Assembly: GCF_036885605.1 (NCBI RefSeq)
Contig: NZ_CP142523.1
Coordinates: 310,001-374,000 of the forward strand
Direction of reading: 5' to 3'
DNA from: Janthinobacterium sp. TB1-E2
Lineage (GTDB): Bacteria; Pseudomonadota; Gammaproteobacteria; Burkholderiales; Burkholderiaceae_D
Length of the DNA stretch: 64,000 nt
Within the stretch, counting starts at the first letter, position 1. The number at the start of each line of letters is the position of its first letter. A program made the translations under genes and the position numbers. The notes beneath the pieces are model-generated. The model was not told the origin of the DNA. It saw nothing but the letters and a program-made list of their open reading frames with translations, and did no database searches. Positions 52,308 to 61,224 of the stretch are shown here, one piece after another.

Positions 52308-53084
52308 TCAACCAGCCAGACGCTGGCACAATTGCTGGATCACCGTAAACGCATACGGCGAAGCGACGGTTTGCACGAAACGCATGAAGTCGACAGCCGC
52401 CTCTTCATTGGCGTTGTCGGAAATGGTGCGCATGACGGTAAACGGCACGCCCAGTTCAAAACACACTTGCGCCACGGCGGCGCCTTCCATTTCGACGGCC
52501 AGCAAGTCGGGGATATCTACTTTGAGCTGGTTCAGATGCGCGGCACTGCTGATGAATTGGTCGCCGCTGGCGATCAGGCCGCGGTGCACTCGCGCGTGTT
52601 GCAAGCCAAATGCCGCGATATCGGCCGCCTTGAGCACGCTGGACACATCGTCACGCAGGAAATCTTCCGCGGCGCCAGCCAGTTGCGTGCTCAGTTCCAG
52701 GTCCGTGGCAAAGCGCTGCAAGCCCGTCAGCGGCACTTCAAAGCGGGGAAACAAAGGGCGAGCGTCCATATCGTGCTGCAACAGCGCTTCAGCCACCACG
52801 ATATCGCCCACTTTCACGCGTTTATCCCCACTGCCGGCCACGCCCGTGAAGACGATGTGGGTAACTCCGTACTTTTCCACAAGGATAGAAGCTGTCATGG
52901 CAGCGGCAACCTTGCCCAGACGCGACAGGACGCACACAGCGTCGATATTCCACAAGGTTCCCAGGGTGTAGTCGCGCATGCCGTGCGAATGCCTCTGGGG
53001 GCCTTGCATGGCTTCTACCAGCCCCTGCTGTTCTTCGTACAAGGCACTGATGATGCCTAAACGCATTTTTTTATGTGTATGCAT
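52308..53084 (-). CDS. 5'-methylthioadenosine / S-adenosylhomocysteine nucleosidase
   Basis: A 258-residue nucleosidase of the MtnN family, which cleaves adenine from MTA and SAH. The start MRLGIISALYEEQQGLVEAM and the core VFTGVAGSGDKRVKVGDIVV and VEMEGAAVAQVCFELGVPFT, with Glu and Asp of the active site (DNANEEAAVDF), are diagnostic. An ATG 18 bases downstream (53066) that gives MRLGIIS is an equally plausible start. The gene is followed at its 5' side by the large non-coding interval that holds the DnaA-box modules. Confidence 0.94.
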   Translation of the reverse strand: MHTHKKMRLGIISALYEEQQGLVEAMQGPQRHSHGMRDYTLGTLWNIDAVCVLSRLGKVAAAMTASILVEKYGVTHIVFTGVAGSGDKRVKVGDIVVAEALLQHDMDARPLFPRFEVPLTGLQRFATDLELSTQLAGAAEDFLRDDVSSVLKAADIAAFGLQHARVHRGLIASGDQFISSAAHLNQLKVDIPDLLAVEMEGAAVAQVCFELGVPFTVMRTISDNANEEAAVDFMRFVQTVASPYAFTVIQQLCQRLAG

Positions 53085-53204
53085 GCTGTTTTTACAGGTT
53101 TTTGGGATTGCAAAACGGTTTACATGGTGAAAACAGCCGTTTCGGCGACTTTTCCACCGTTCGCGTTTGTCTCTGTGTTTTAAATAAAGATGTATACATA
53201 AAAA
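53085..53204. other. AT-rich upstream flank of the first DnaA module
   Basis: This stretch between the nucleosidase start and the first DnaA-trio contains ACGGTTT (also seen before the other two modules) and the AT-rich TAAATAAAGATGTATACAT directly ahead of the trio. I see no gene. Confidence 0.5.
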
Positions 53205-53399
53205 TAGTAGTGATAGTAAACGGCCATTTTTTTGTGGATAAGTCGGTATACCATCGAAAAATCATCGACTTAGCGCACAAAAAAGTAGGCGCACAAGCAT
53301 TGTATCCACGGAGGACTTGTTTGGGATAAAAATTGGCTTGTGGACAAAGATCGACTTTTCCCACATCTCATCCTGTGGATATGCAGGCACTTATCCACA
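53205..53399. promoter_or_regulatory. DnaA-trio / GC / DnaA-box module, copy 1
   Basis: A run of DnaA-trio-like triplets TAG-TAG-TGA-TAG-TAA (53205-53219) is followed by CGGCC, a T-tract and an exact DnaA box TGTGGATAA (53233-53241). A second box (TGTGGATAT, one mismatch) lies at 53374-53382, and an exact TTATCCACA in opposite orientation at 53391-53399. The geometry matches a basal origin-unwinding element. Confidence 0.78.
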
Positions 53400-53667
53400 C
53401 CAGTACGCAAAAATCGCGTTTTTCTTGCTGTAGTGGCATGTTTAACGTGTTTCGTTGGCATAGGCCCATGTCTGCCAATCAACAGTGAGCGGGCACGAGC
53501 GTTGTTCTTTCACCGACGTGAGCGTCCAGTTGATTCCTGGAAGACGGTTTGGCAGTGGGTCGCGATGTCGCCGTTAGCTTTTTTTTTTGACGGTTTGGCG
53601 TGCCTTTTGGAAATATCCCCGGACTTCCGCTTTTTTTGTCGGTTTACAATAGATCTATATATAAAAA

Positions 53668-53861
53668 TAGTAGTAATAGTAAACGCGTTTTTTTCTGTGG
53701 ATAAGTCGCTTTTTTTCAACAGGATCAATCGTTTACACGCAAAATAAAGCGTGCATAATCGCTGTATCACGCGAGGAGCAAAATTGTATAAAATGCTGGC
53801 CTGTGCAAAAGTTCGTGTTTACGCACAAGTCATCCTGTGGATATCAAGTGACTTATCCACA
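53668..53861. promoter_or_regulatory. DnaA-trio / GC / DnaA-box module, copy 2
   Basis: Triplets TAG-TAG-TAA-TAG-TAA (53668-53682) are followed by CGCG, a T-tract and an exact box TGTGGATAA (53696-53704). The second (TGTGGATAT, 53836-53844) and third (TTATCCACA, 53853-53861) boxes have the same order and orientation as in the other copies. ACGGTTTGGCAGTG (53544-53557) lies upstream and recurs before copy 3. Confidence 0.8.
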
Positions 53862-54141
53862 ATCGTTTCAAATTTCCCCTTTTTTCGACATCGAACCGTC
53901 TGCTGGCACTGTGCCTGCTCAGGTCTGTTGACGTTTCCATTTTGAAAAACGGTTTGGCAGTGCTGTGTGCGTGATGCCGGCCGTGGCGGTTTTCGTCGCT
54001 CAGTTGTCGGCTCGATTTTTTTTGTCAGCCAACGCCGCTGCCCGGCTTTTTTTTGAAGACAGGCTTGCGGAGGTTCGCTAAGGCGTAGGGCAGGCAAAGC
54101 GTGCGCTGTCGGGTTTACCTTAACAAGTTCGTATACAAGAA

Positions 54142-54336
54142 TAGTAATAGTAGTTAACGGCGGCATCTTCTGTGGATAAGTCCTGATTTATCCTTGTAAA
54201 CAATCGCTTGGCGTGCGGATAAGCGCTGAGTAAGGGTTGTATCTGCCTGGGACGGTTTCTGGACAAAAAAAGCCGCTGAAAAAATTTTTCGTTTACACAC
54301 ATATCGTACCTGTGGATATCCATACGGTTATCCACA
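54142..54336. promoter_or_regulatory. DnaA-trio / GC / DnaA-box module, copy 3
   Basis: Triplets TAG-TAA-TAG-TAG (54142-54153) are followed by CGGCGGC, a short AT stretch and an exact box TGTGGATAA (54171-54179). The remaining boxes are TGTGGATAT (54311-54319) and TTATCCACA (54328-54336). ACGGTTTGGCAGTG (53949-53962) lies upstream. The spacers between boxes differ from those of copies 1 and 2 while distances are kept. Confidence 0.8.
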
Positions 54337-54547
54337 GCTTGCCGCCCCTGGTTTGATGCTTTTTTACCTTGCCGTAACGCTTGTTCGTATCCCAGGCAAC
54401 GATTAATGTCGCCCTGGTTCGGCACTGGTGGTAATCTCAAGGCGGCTCAGCAGCCATGCATGCATGAAGAAAGACAGACTCTGGTAGCGGAACGCGGTGG
54501 GGAGACATGCCGCGTGACAGCTTGATGGCATACCGAAAGGAGCTTCA

Positions 54548-56173
54548 TTGGAATCGGCAGGCGAATACGACTACATCATCGTGGGCGGCGGCACGGCAGG
54601 TTGCGTGCTGGCCAACCGGCTCACACGCGACAAGGATGCCAATGTTTTGCTCGTGGAAGCAGGCGGCAAGGACGATTACGTGTGGATCCACATCCCCGTC
54701 GGCTATCTGCATTGCATCGGCAATCCCCGCACGGACTGGCTGTATTCCACGCAGGCGGACGCGGGACTGGGCGGGCGCAGCCTGATCTATCCACGCGGAA
54801 AGGTGCTCGGCGGCAGTTCTTCCATCAACGGCATGATCTATATGCGGGGCCAGGCCGGCGATTACGACCACTGGGCCGACCTGACGGACGACGCTTCCTG
54901 GCGCTGGGACAAGGTCTTGCCGCTATTTAAGCAAAGCGAGGATTATTACGGCGGCGCTTCGGAAAACCATGGCGTGGGCGGCGAGTGGCGCGTGGAAAAA
55001 CAGCGGCTGTCATGGGATATCCTGAACGCGTTCCGCGATGCGGCGCAGCAAGTCGGCATCCCGAAAACCAGCGATTTCAATGGCGGCGACAATAGCGGCA
55101 GCGCGTATTTCGACGTCAACCAGCGCCGCGGCATCCGCTGGAATACCTCGAAAGCATTTTTGAAACCGGCATCGCGCCGCCCGAATCTGACCATCATGAC
55201 GGGCTGCCACGTGGAACGCCTGTTGCTTGAGACTTCGGAGTCCGGACCCCGTTGCACGGGCATCGTGTTTACGGGCGGCGGCACGCAGTGGCAGGCGACG
55301 GCCAAGCGGGAAACCTTGCTGACGGCGGGCGCAATCGGCTCGCCGCAATTGCTGCAATTGTCCGGCATCGGCCCGGCCGCCTTGCTGCAGCAGCATGGCA
55401 TCGCGCCCGTGCTGGACGCTCCTGGCGTGGGCGGCAATTTGCAGGACCACCTGCAGCTGCGCATGGTCTTTAAAGTCCAGGGCGTGAAAACGCTGAACAT
55501 CATGGCGGGCAATATGCTGGGCAAGATGCAGATCGGCTTGCAATATGCGTTGTTTCAGAGCGGGCCCATGTCGATGGCGCCATCACAGTTGGGGGCGTTC
55601 GCCAAATCCGATCCGCAGCAAGCCACGCCGAACCTGCAATACCACGTGCAGCCCTTGTCGCTCGACAAATTCGGCGAACCCTTGCACGCGTTTCCCGCGT
55701 TTACGGCCAGCGTCTGCAATCTGCGTCCCACGTCGCGTGGCCACGTGCAGATCGCATCGGCCGACAGCTATGCGGCGCCAAAGATCGTTCCCAATTACCT
55801 CAGTACCGAGCAGGACCGCAGCGTGGCGGCCGACGCCTTGCGCCTGACGCGGACCATCGCCGCAGCGCCGGCCCTGAAAAAATTTGCGCCGGAAGAATAC
55901 AAGCCTGGCGTGCAATTCCAGAGCCAGGAAGAACTGGCGCAGGCGGCCAGCCAGATCGGCACCACCATCTTCCACCCGGTGGGCACTTGCCGCATGGGAC
56001 TGGCCAGCGAGGCCTCAAGCGTGGTCGACAGCCAGTTGCGCGTGATCGGCGTGGCGGGCTTGCGCGTCGTCGATGCCTCGATCATGCCGTACATTACTTC
56101 TGGTAACACGAACTCGCCCACGGTGATGATCGCGGAAAAAGCGGCGCAAATGATACATGCGGCCTGGAAATAG
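54548..56173 (+). CDS. GMC-family oxidoreductase (choline/alcohol dehydrogenase-like)
   Basis: A 541-residue FAD-dependent oxidoreductase. The N-terminus has the FAD motif YIIVGGGTAGCVLANRL and the GMC signature GKVLGGSSSINGMIYMRGQ. The C-terminal catalytic region has HPVGTCRMG with the conserved His and the ASIMPYITSGNTNSPTVMIA ending (the family His-Asn pair). It oxidises a primary alcohol, possibly choline-like. The start is TTG: AGGAG lies five to six bases before it and no ATG occurs before the FAD motif, so the rare start is well supported. Confidence 0.9.
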   Translation: MESAGEYDYIIVGGGTAGCVLANRLTRDKDANVLLVEAGGKDDYVWIHIPVGYLHCIGNPRTDWLYSTQADAGLGGRSLIYPRGKVLGGSSSINGMIYMRGQAGDYDHWADLTDDASWRWDKVLPLFKQSEDYYGGASENHGVGGEWRVEKQRLSWDILNAFRDAAQQVGIPKTSDFNGGDNSGSAYFDVNQRRGIRWNTSKAFLKPASRRPNLTIMTGCHVERLLLETSESGPRCTGIVFTGGGTQWQATAKRETLLTAGAIGSPQLLQLSGIGPAALLQQHGIAPVLDAPGVGGNLQDHLQLRMVFKVQGVKTLNIMAGNMLGKMQIGLQYALFQSGPMSMAPSQLGAFAKSDPQQATPNLQYHVQPLSLDKFGEPLHAFPAFTASVCNLRPTSRGHVQIASADSYAAPKIVPNYLSTEQDRSVAADALRLTRTIAAAPALKKFAPEEYKPGVQFQSQEELAQAASQIGTTIFHPVGTCRMGLASEASSVVDSQLRVIGVAGLRVVDASIMPYITSGNTNSPTVMIAEKAAQMIHAAWK

Positions 56174-56306
56174 CGGGGCAAACGTGCGAGTTTGCGCCAT
56201 TCGGGCTGGCGAAAAATCCCCGTAGTTATACTGTATTGTGCGTTAAATTTAAGTTGTGTATTATAAAAATGACTAAGTAGTACAAAAAGTACAACTAGGA
56301 GACACG

Positions 56307-57077
56307 ATGTCAAACGTAATCTTGGAAACAAGAAATTTGACCAAGGAATTCAAGGGTTTCACCGCTGTGAGCGACGTGAACCTGAAGGTAGAGCGCGGCC
56401 ATATCCACGCCTTGATCGGTCCTAACGGTGCCGGCAAGACCACGTGTTTTAACTTGCTCACCAAATTCCTGGTCCCCACTTCCGGACAGATCCTGTTCAA
56501 TGGGAAAGATATCACGGCCGCCAAACCGGCCCAGATCGCGCGCATGGGCGTGATCCGTTCCTTCCAGATTTCCGCCGTCTTCCCCCATTTATCCGTGCTG
56601 CAGAATGTGCGTATCGGCTTGCAGCGCCAGCTCGGTACCTCGTTCCACTTCTGGCAAAGCGAACGCGCATTGAACCAGCTCAACGACCGTGCCATGGCCT
56701 TGCTGGCCGAGGTCGACCTGACGGAGTTTGCCGATACCATCACGGTCGACATGCCGTACGGGCGCAAGCGGGCGCTGGAAATTGCCACGACCCTGGCGAT
56801 GGAACCGGAAATGATGCTGCTCGACGAACCCACGCAAGGCATGGGCCACGAAGACGTGCACCGCGTGACGGAGCTGATTAAAAAAGTGTCGGCTGGCCGC
56901 ACGATTTTGATGGTGGAACACAATATGAGCGTGGTTTCCGGCATTTGCGACAAGATTTCCGTCCTGCAGCGCGGCGCCATGCTGGCCGAAGGCAGTTATG
57001 CGGAAGTGTCGCGCAATCCGCACGTGATGGAAGCGTACATGGGCACCACCCACGCGGAACTGGAAGGGGCGCATTGA
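56307..57077 (+). CDS. livG: Branched-chain-amino-acid-type ABC transporter ATPase, LivG
   Basis: A 256-residue ATPase with Walker A GPNGAGKTTCF, a Q-loop and the long LivG insertion (HFWQSERALNQLNDRAMALL); the usual LSGGxQ signature is replaced by YGRKRALEIATTL, as LivG proteins have, and Walker B is EMMLLDEPTQGM. It powers uptake with LivF. AGGAG precedes the ATG. It heads the operon livG-livF-livK-livH-livM, and its stop overlaps livF. Confidence 0.93.
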   Translation: MSNVILETRNLTKEFKGFTAVSDVNLKVERGHIHALIGPNGAGKTTCFNLLTKFLVPTSGQILFNGKDITAAKPAQIARMGVIRSFQISAVFPHLSVLQNVRIGLQRQLGTSFHFWQSERALNQLNDRAMALLAEVDLTEFADTITVDMPYGRKRALEIATTLAMEPEMMLLDEPTQGMGHEDVHRVTELIKKVSAGRTILMVEHNMSVVSGICDKISVLQRGAMLAEGSYAEVSRNPHVMEAYMGTTHAELEGAH

Positions 57078-57805
57078 TGGCGACACAAGTGAATGGCGGC
57101 GCACCCGCGCTGGAAATTACGCAACTGCACACCTGGTATGGCGAATCGCACATCCTGCACGACGTGAACCTGAAAGTGGCGCAGGGCGAAGTGGTCACTT
57201 TGCTGGGCCGCAACGGCGCCGGCCGCACGACCACCTTGCGCGCCATCATGGGGCTGACGGGCGCGCGCACGGGCTCCATCAAAGTCAACGGCGTCGAAGC
57301 GATAGGTTTGGCTACGCACAAAATCGCCCACCTGGGCATCGGGTATTGTCCCGAAGAGCGCGGTATTTTTTCCTCGCTGTCGACCGAGGAAAACCTGCTG
57401 CTGCCGCCGACCCTGGCCAGCGGCGAGAAGGGCATGTCGGTGGAGGAAATCTACGCCATGTTCCCGAACTTGCAGGAACGCCGGCATAGCCAGGGCACGC
57501 GCCTGTCGGGCGGGGAACAGCAGATGCTGGCCGTGGCGCGCATCCTGCGCACGGGCGCGCGTTTGCTGCTGCTCGATGAAATTTCCGAAGGCCTGGCGCC
57601 CGTCATCGTGCAAGGGCTGGCGCGCATGATCACCACCCTGAAAGCGAAGGGCTACACCATTGTCATGGTGGAACAGAATTTCCGGTTTGCCGCGCCGCTG
57701 GCGGACCGGTTTTATGTGATGGAGCACGGTCAGATCGTCGAGACTTTTGCTGCATCCGAACTGGAGGTCAAGATGCCGGTATTGACCGAGCTGCTTGGCG
57801 TGTAG
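57077..57805 (+). CDS. livF: Branched-chain-amino-acid-type ABC transporter ATPase, LivF
   Basis: A 242-residue ATPase with signature LSGGEQQMLAVARIL and Walker B LLLLDEISEGLAP. Walker A reads GRNGAGRTTTL, with Arg in place of the usual Lys. The start ATG shares one base with the livG stop (TGATG), so the two subunits are coupled. It partners LivG on the membrane complex encoded downstream. Confidence 0.92.
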   Translation: MATQVNGGAPALEITQLHTWYGESHILHDVNLKVAQGEVVTLLGRNGAGRTTTLRAIMGLTGARTGSIKVNGVEAIGLATHKIAHLGIGYCPEERGIFSSLSTEENLLLPPTLASGEKGMSVEEIYAMFPNLQERRHSQGTRLSGGEQQMLAVARILRTGARLLLLDEISEGLAPVIVQGLARMITTLKAKGYTIVMVEQNFRFAAPLADRFYVMEHGQIVETFAASELEVKMPVLTELLGV

Positions 57806-57881
57806 TCCCCATGTAGTGCGTTTTACTCGTCATCGACCAGCAATCGTCTGAATAGCAAACAATAATCCCAACGGAGACACC

Positions 57882-59090
57882 ATGAAACGTAACGCTATCG
57901 CCATTGCCACCGCCACTCTTTGTGCATTGGGCTTTTCCGCTGCCGCGCACGCCCAGGTATCGGGCGACACCATCAAGATCGGTTTTATTTCCGACATGTC
58001 GGGCGTGTATTCCGACGTCGACGGCCTCGGCGGCGCGGAAGCCATCAAGATGGCGATCGCCGATGCCGGCGTCGTACTGGCCGGCAAAAAGGTGGAATTC
58101 ATTTCCGCCGACCATCAAAACAAGGCCGACATTGCCGCTTCGAAAGCGCGCGAATGGTTCGACCAGCAAGGCGTCGACATGCTGATCGGCGGCACCAATT
58201 CCGGCGCCAGCCTGGCCATGGCCAAGGTCGCGGCGGAAAAGAAAAAAATCTTCATCGCCATCGGCGCCGGCTCCTCGCGCCTGACGAATGAAGAGTGCAC
58301 GCCGTACACCGTGCACTACGCCTACGACACGGTGGCGCTGGCGCGCGGCACGGGCGGCACCATCGTCAAGCAGGGCGGCAAGAACTGGTATTTCATGACG
58401 GCCGATTATGCGTTTGGCCACTCGCTGGAAAAAGACACGGCCGAGGTCGTCAAGGCGGCCGGCGGCAAGGTGCTGGGTAGCGTCAAGCATCCGCTGGGCG
58501 CCTCGGATTTCTCTTCCTTCCTGTTGCAGGCGCAATCGTCCAAGCCGCAAATCCTCGGCCTGGCCAATGCCGGTGGCGACGCCATCAACAGCATCAAGGC
58601 GGCCAACGAGTTCGGTTTGACGAAGTCCATGAAGTTGGCCGGCTTGCTGATCTTCATCAATGACATCCATTCGCTGGGCCTGAACCTGACGCAGGGCATG
58701 TACCTGACGGATGGCTGGTACTGGGACTTGAATGCGGATACGCGCGCCTGGTCGAAACGCTATTTCGCCAAGATGAAGAAGGAGCCATCGATGCTGCAGG
58801 CGGCCGACTATTCGGCGGCGGCGAACTACCTGAAAGCCGTCAAGGCGATCGGTACGGATGACACCGAGAAGGTCATGGCCTACCTGAAAAAGACCAAGAT
58901 CAACGACATGTTCACCCAGAATGGCGAAGTGCGTCCCGATGGCCGCATGGTGCACGATATGTACTTGATGGAAGTGAAGAAGCCGTCCGAGTCGAAATAC
59001 CCATGGGATTACTACAAGGTGGTCGCCACCGTGCCCGGTGCGCAAGCGTATGTGACCAAGGCCGAGTCGAAGTGTTCGCTGTGGAAGTAA
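57882..59090 (+). CDS. livK: ABC transporter substrate-binding protein, LivK/UrtA class
   Basis: A 402-residue periplasmic binding protein with signal peptide (cleavage after ...AAAHAQ) and a type-I periplasmic binding fold: DTIKIGFISDMSGVYSDVDG at the start of the mature protein and DHQNKADIAASKAREWFDQQ. It binds the substrate for the Liv-type transporter; amino acid or amide is typical, but the ligand is not certain. A hairpin at 59108-59137 follows it, which may favour its higher expression over the permeases. Confidence 0.9.
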   Translation: MKRNAIAIATATLCALGFSAAAHAQVSGDTIKIGFISDMSGVYSDVDGLGGAEAIKMAIADAGVVLAGKKVEFISADHQNKADIAASKAREWFDQQGVDMLIGGTNSGASLAMAKVAAEKKKIFIAIGAGSSRLTNEECTPYTVHYAYDTVALARGTGGTIVKQGGKNWYFMTADYAFGHSLEKDTAEVVKAAGGKVLGSVKHPLGASDFSSFLLQAQSSKPQILGLANAGGDAINSIKAANEFGLTKSMKLAGLLIFINDIHSLGLNLTQGMYLTDGWYWDLNADTRAWSKRYFAKMKKEPSMLQAADYSAAANYLKAVKAIGTDDTEKVMAYLKKTKINDMFTQNGEVRPDGRMVHDMYLMEVKKPSESKYPWDYYKVVATVPGAQAYVTKAESKCSLWK

Positions 59091-59107
59091 CGCTGTAGCA
59101 ACCTCCA

Positions 59108-59137
59108 CAGAGTGCCCGCCTGCGCGCGGGCGCTCTG
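59108..59137 (+). terminator. GC-rich hairpin between livK and livH
   Basis: CAGAGTGCCCGC and GCGGGCGCTCTG form a 12-bp stem (one mismatch) with a six-base loop, without a clear U-tract. It may partially terminate or stabilise the upstream transcript. Confidence 0.6.
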
Positions 59138-59251
59138 TCCTGCATGCGCTTCGCCCGCAGGGTTCGCCTTGCGCCGCCGCACCCGTTTGCGGTGGCGCGT
59201 TTCCCTTGATACCACACTGCTATCTGGCGGTGCTTTTTATACTGTGATGCC

Positions 59252-60136
59252 ATGGAAATTTTCGGCGTTCCAATACAAGCGATGATGAGCCAGCTGCTGC
59301 TGGGTCTCGTCAACGGCTCGTTCTATGCCATGTTGTCCCTCGGTCTGGCCGTCATCTTCGGCTTGCTTAACGTTATTAATTTCTCGCACGGCGCCATGTA
59401 CATGATGGGCGCCTTCCTGGCCTGGATGGGCCTCAGCTATTTCGACATCAATTACTGGGCCATGCTCGTCATCGCCCCGATCCTCGTCGGCCTGGTCGGC
59501 ATCCTGATCGAAAAGACGATGCTGCGCTGGCTGTATAAACTCGACCACCTGTATGGCTTGCTGCTGACCTTCGGCATCACCCTGATAATGGAAGGCGTGT
59601 TTCGCTCGTTCTATGGCGTCTCGGGCCAGCCGTATGCCGTGCCCGAAGCGCTGGCCGGCGCGACGGACCTCGGTTTCATGATCTTGCCGAACTACCGCGC
59701 CTGGGTGGTGATCGCATCGCTCTCCGTGTGCCTGGCCACCTGGTTCGTCATCGAGAAAACCAAATTAGGGGCCTACCTGCGGGCCGGCACGGAAAACCCG
59801 AAACTGGTGGAAGCGTTCGGCATCAACGTGCCGCTGATGGTGACGTTGACGTTCGGCTTCGGCGTGGCGCTGGCCGGTTTCGCCGGCGTGCTGGCGGCGC
59901 CCATCATCCAAGTCTCGCCGCTGATGGGTTCGAACCTGATCATCGTCGTGTTTGCCGTGGTGGTGATTGGCGGCATGGGTTCCATCATGGGTTCCATCCT
60001 GACGGGCCTGGGCCTGGGCGTCATCGAGGGCCTGACCCGCGTGTTCTACCCGGAAGGCTCGGCCACCGTGGTGTTCGTGGTGATGGTCATCGTGCTGCTG
60101 CTGCGTCCCGCCGGCCTGTTCGGCAAAGAAAAGTAA
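59252..60136 (+). CDS. livH: Branched-chain-amino-acid-type ABC permease, LivH
   Basis: A 294-residue permease with about eight membrane segments, including GLAVIFGLLNVINFSHGAMY (the LivH NFAHG-type motif, here NFSHG) and the EAA-like loop TENPKLVEAFGINVPLMVTL. It forms the channel with LivM. It follows livK after a hairpin and a 160-base gap. Confidence 0.92.
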   Translation: MEIFGVPIQAMMSQLLLGLVNGSFYAMLSLGLAVIFGLLNVINFSHGAMYMMGAFLAWMGLSYFDINYWAMLVIAPILVGLVGILIEKTMLRWLYKLDHLYGLLLTFGITLIMEGVFRSFYGVSGQPYAVPEALAGATDLGFMILPNYRAWVVIASLSVCLATWFVIEKTKLGAYLRAGTENPKLVEAFGINVPLMVTLTFGFGVALAGFAGVLAAPIIQVSPLMGSNLIIVVFAVVVIGGMGSIMGSILTGLGLGVIEGLTRVFYPEGSATVVFVVMVIVLLLRPAGLFGKEK

Positions 60137-60167
60137 TCCTCATCAGTCATGTATTGGAGCTACCACG

Positions 60168-61148
60168 ATGAATAAGAATGTAGGCTACGCCATTGCCTTG
60201 CTGCTGGCGTTGGCGGCCCCGTTTTACGGCTATCCCGTCTTCCTGATGAAGTTGCTGTGCTTTGCCCTGTTTGCCTGCGCGTTCAACTTGCTGATCGGCT
60301 ATACGGGTTTGCTGTCGTTCGGCCACGCGGCCTTCTTCGGCGGCGCCGGTTATGTCACCGGCTACGCGCTGCGCACCTGGGGCTGGCCAACGGAACTGGG
60401 CTTGCTGGCTGGCGTCGCCACGGGGGCCTTGCTGGGCCTGGTGATCGGCGGCCTGGCGATCCGCCGCCAGGGCATCTACTTTACGATGATCACCCTGGCG
60501 CTGGCGCAGATGGTGTACTTCCTGGCCTTGCGACTGCCGTTCACGGGTGGCGAGGATGGCTTGCAAGGTGTTCCACGTGGAACCTTGCTCGGCACGATAG
60601 ACCTGGGCAACGACACCGTCTTGTACTACGTCGTGCTGGCCATCTTTGTCGCCGGCTTCGCCCTGATCGTGCGCACCATCCACTCGCCGTTCGGCCAGGT
60701 GCTCAAGGCGATCAAGGAAAACGAACCGCGCGCCATCTCGCTCGGCTACGACGTCAACAAGTACAAGCTGATGGCCATCGTGTTGTCCGCTTCCTTGGCC
60801 GCACTGGCCGGCGCCACCAAGACCCTGGTGCTGGGCTTTGAAACCCTGACCGATGTCTATTGGGGCATGTCGGGCCTGGTCGTACTGATGACCCTGGTGG
60901 GCGGCATGGGCACCTTGTCCGGCCCCATCCTCGGCGCCGTGCTGATCATCGCGCTGGAAAACAAGCTGGGCGATGTTGGTACTTACCTGGCCACGCACAC
61001 GGGCATCGAATGGTTCGGCACCCTGGGCGAATCGGTGGGCATGGTGACGGGCGTGATCTTCGTCATCTGCGTGCTGATGTTCCGGCGCGGTATTGTCGGC
61101 GAAGCCATCGCCCGCTTCGGCGGCAGGGCTGCCAAAGCCGCGGTCTGA
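60168..61148 (+). CDS. livM: Branched-chain-amino-acid-type ABC permease, LivM
   Basis: A 326-residue permease with eight or more membrane segments. YTGLLSFGHAAFFGGAGYVT is the LivM counterpart of the LivH GH motif, and IKENEPRAISLGYDVNKYKL is the cytoplasmic coupling loop. It is the last gene of the operon and is followed by a terminator. Confidence 0.92.
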   Translation: MNKNVGYAIALLLALAAPFYGYPVFLMKLLCFALFACAFNLLIGYTGLLSFGHAAFFGGAGYVTGYALRTWGWPTELGLLAGVATGALLGLVIGGLAIRRQGIYFTMITLALAQMVYFLALRLPFTGGEDGLQGVPRGTLLGTIDLGNDTVLYYVVLAIFVAGFALIVRTIHSPFGQVLKAIKENEPRAISLGYDVNKYKLMAIVLSASLAALAGATKTLVLGFETLTDVYWGMSGLVVLMTLVGGMGTLSGPILGAVLIIALENKLGDVGTYLATHTGIEWFGTLGESVGMVTGVIFVICVLMFRRGIVGEAIARFGGRAAKAAV

Positions 61149-61157
61149 TTTTCAAGC

Positions 61158-61186
61158 AACGCCGGACGGATCGTCCGGCGTTTTTC
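61158..61186 (+). terminator. Rho-independent terminator of the liv operon
   Basis: An 11-bp perfect stem (AACGCCGGACG / CGTCCGGCGTT) with GAT loop is followed by TTTTT, nine bases beyond the livM stop. The next gene therefore has its own promoter. Confidence 0.9.
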
Positions 61187-61224
61187 ATTGTGCGTCCACT
61201 GTTACTTCAACGGAGAGTACCACC

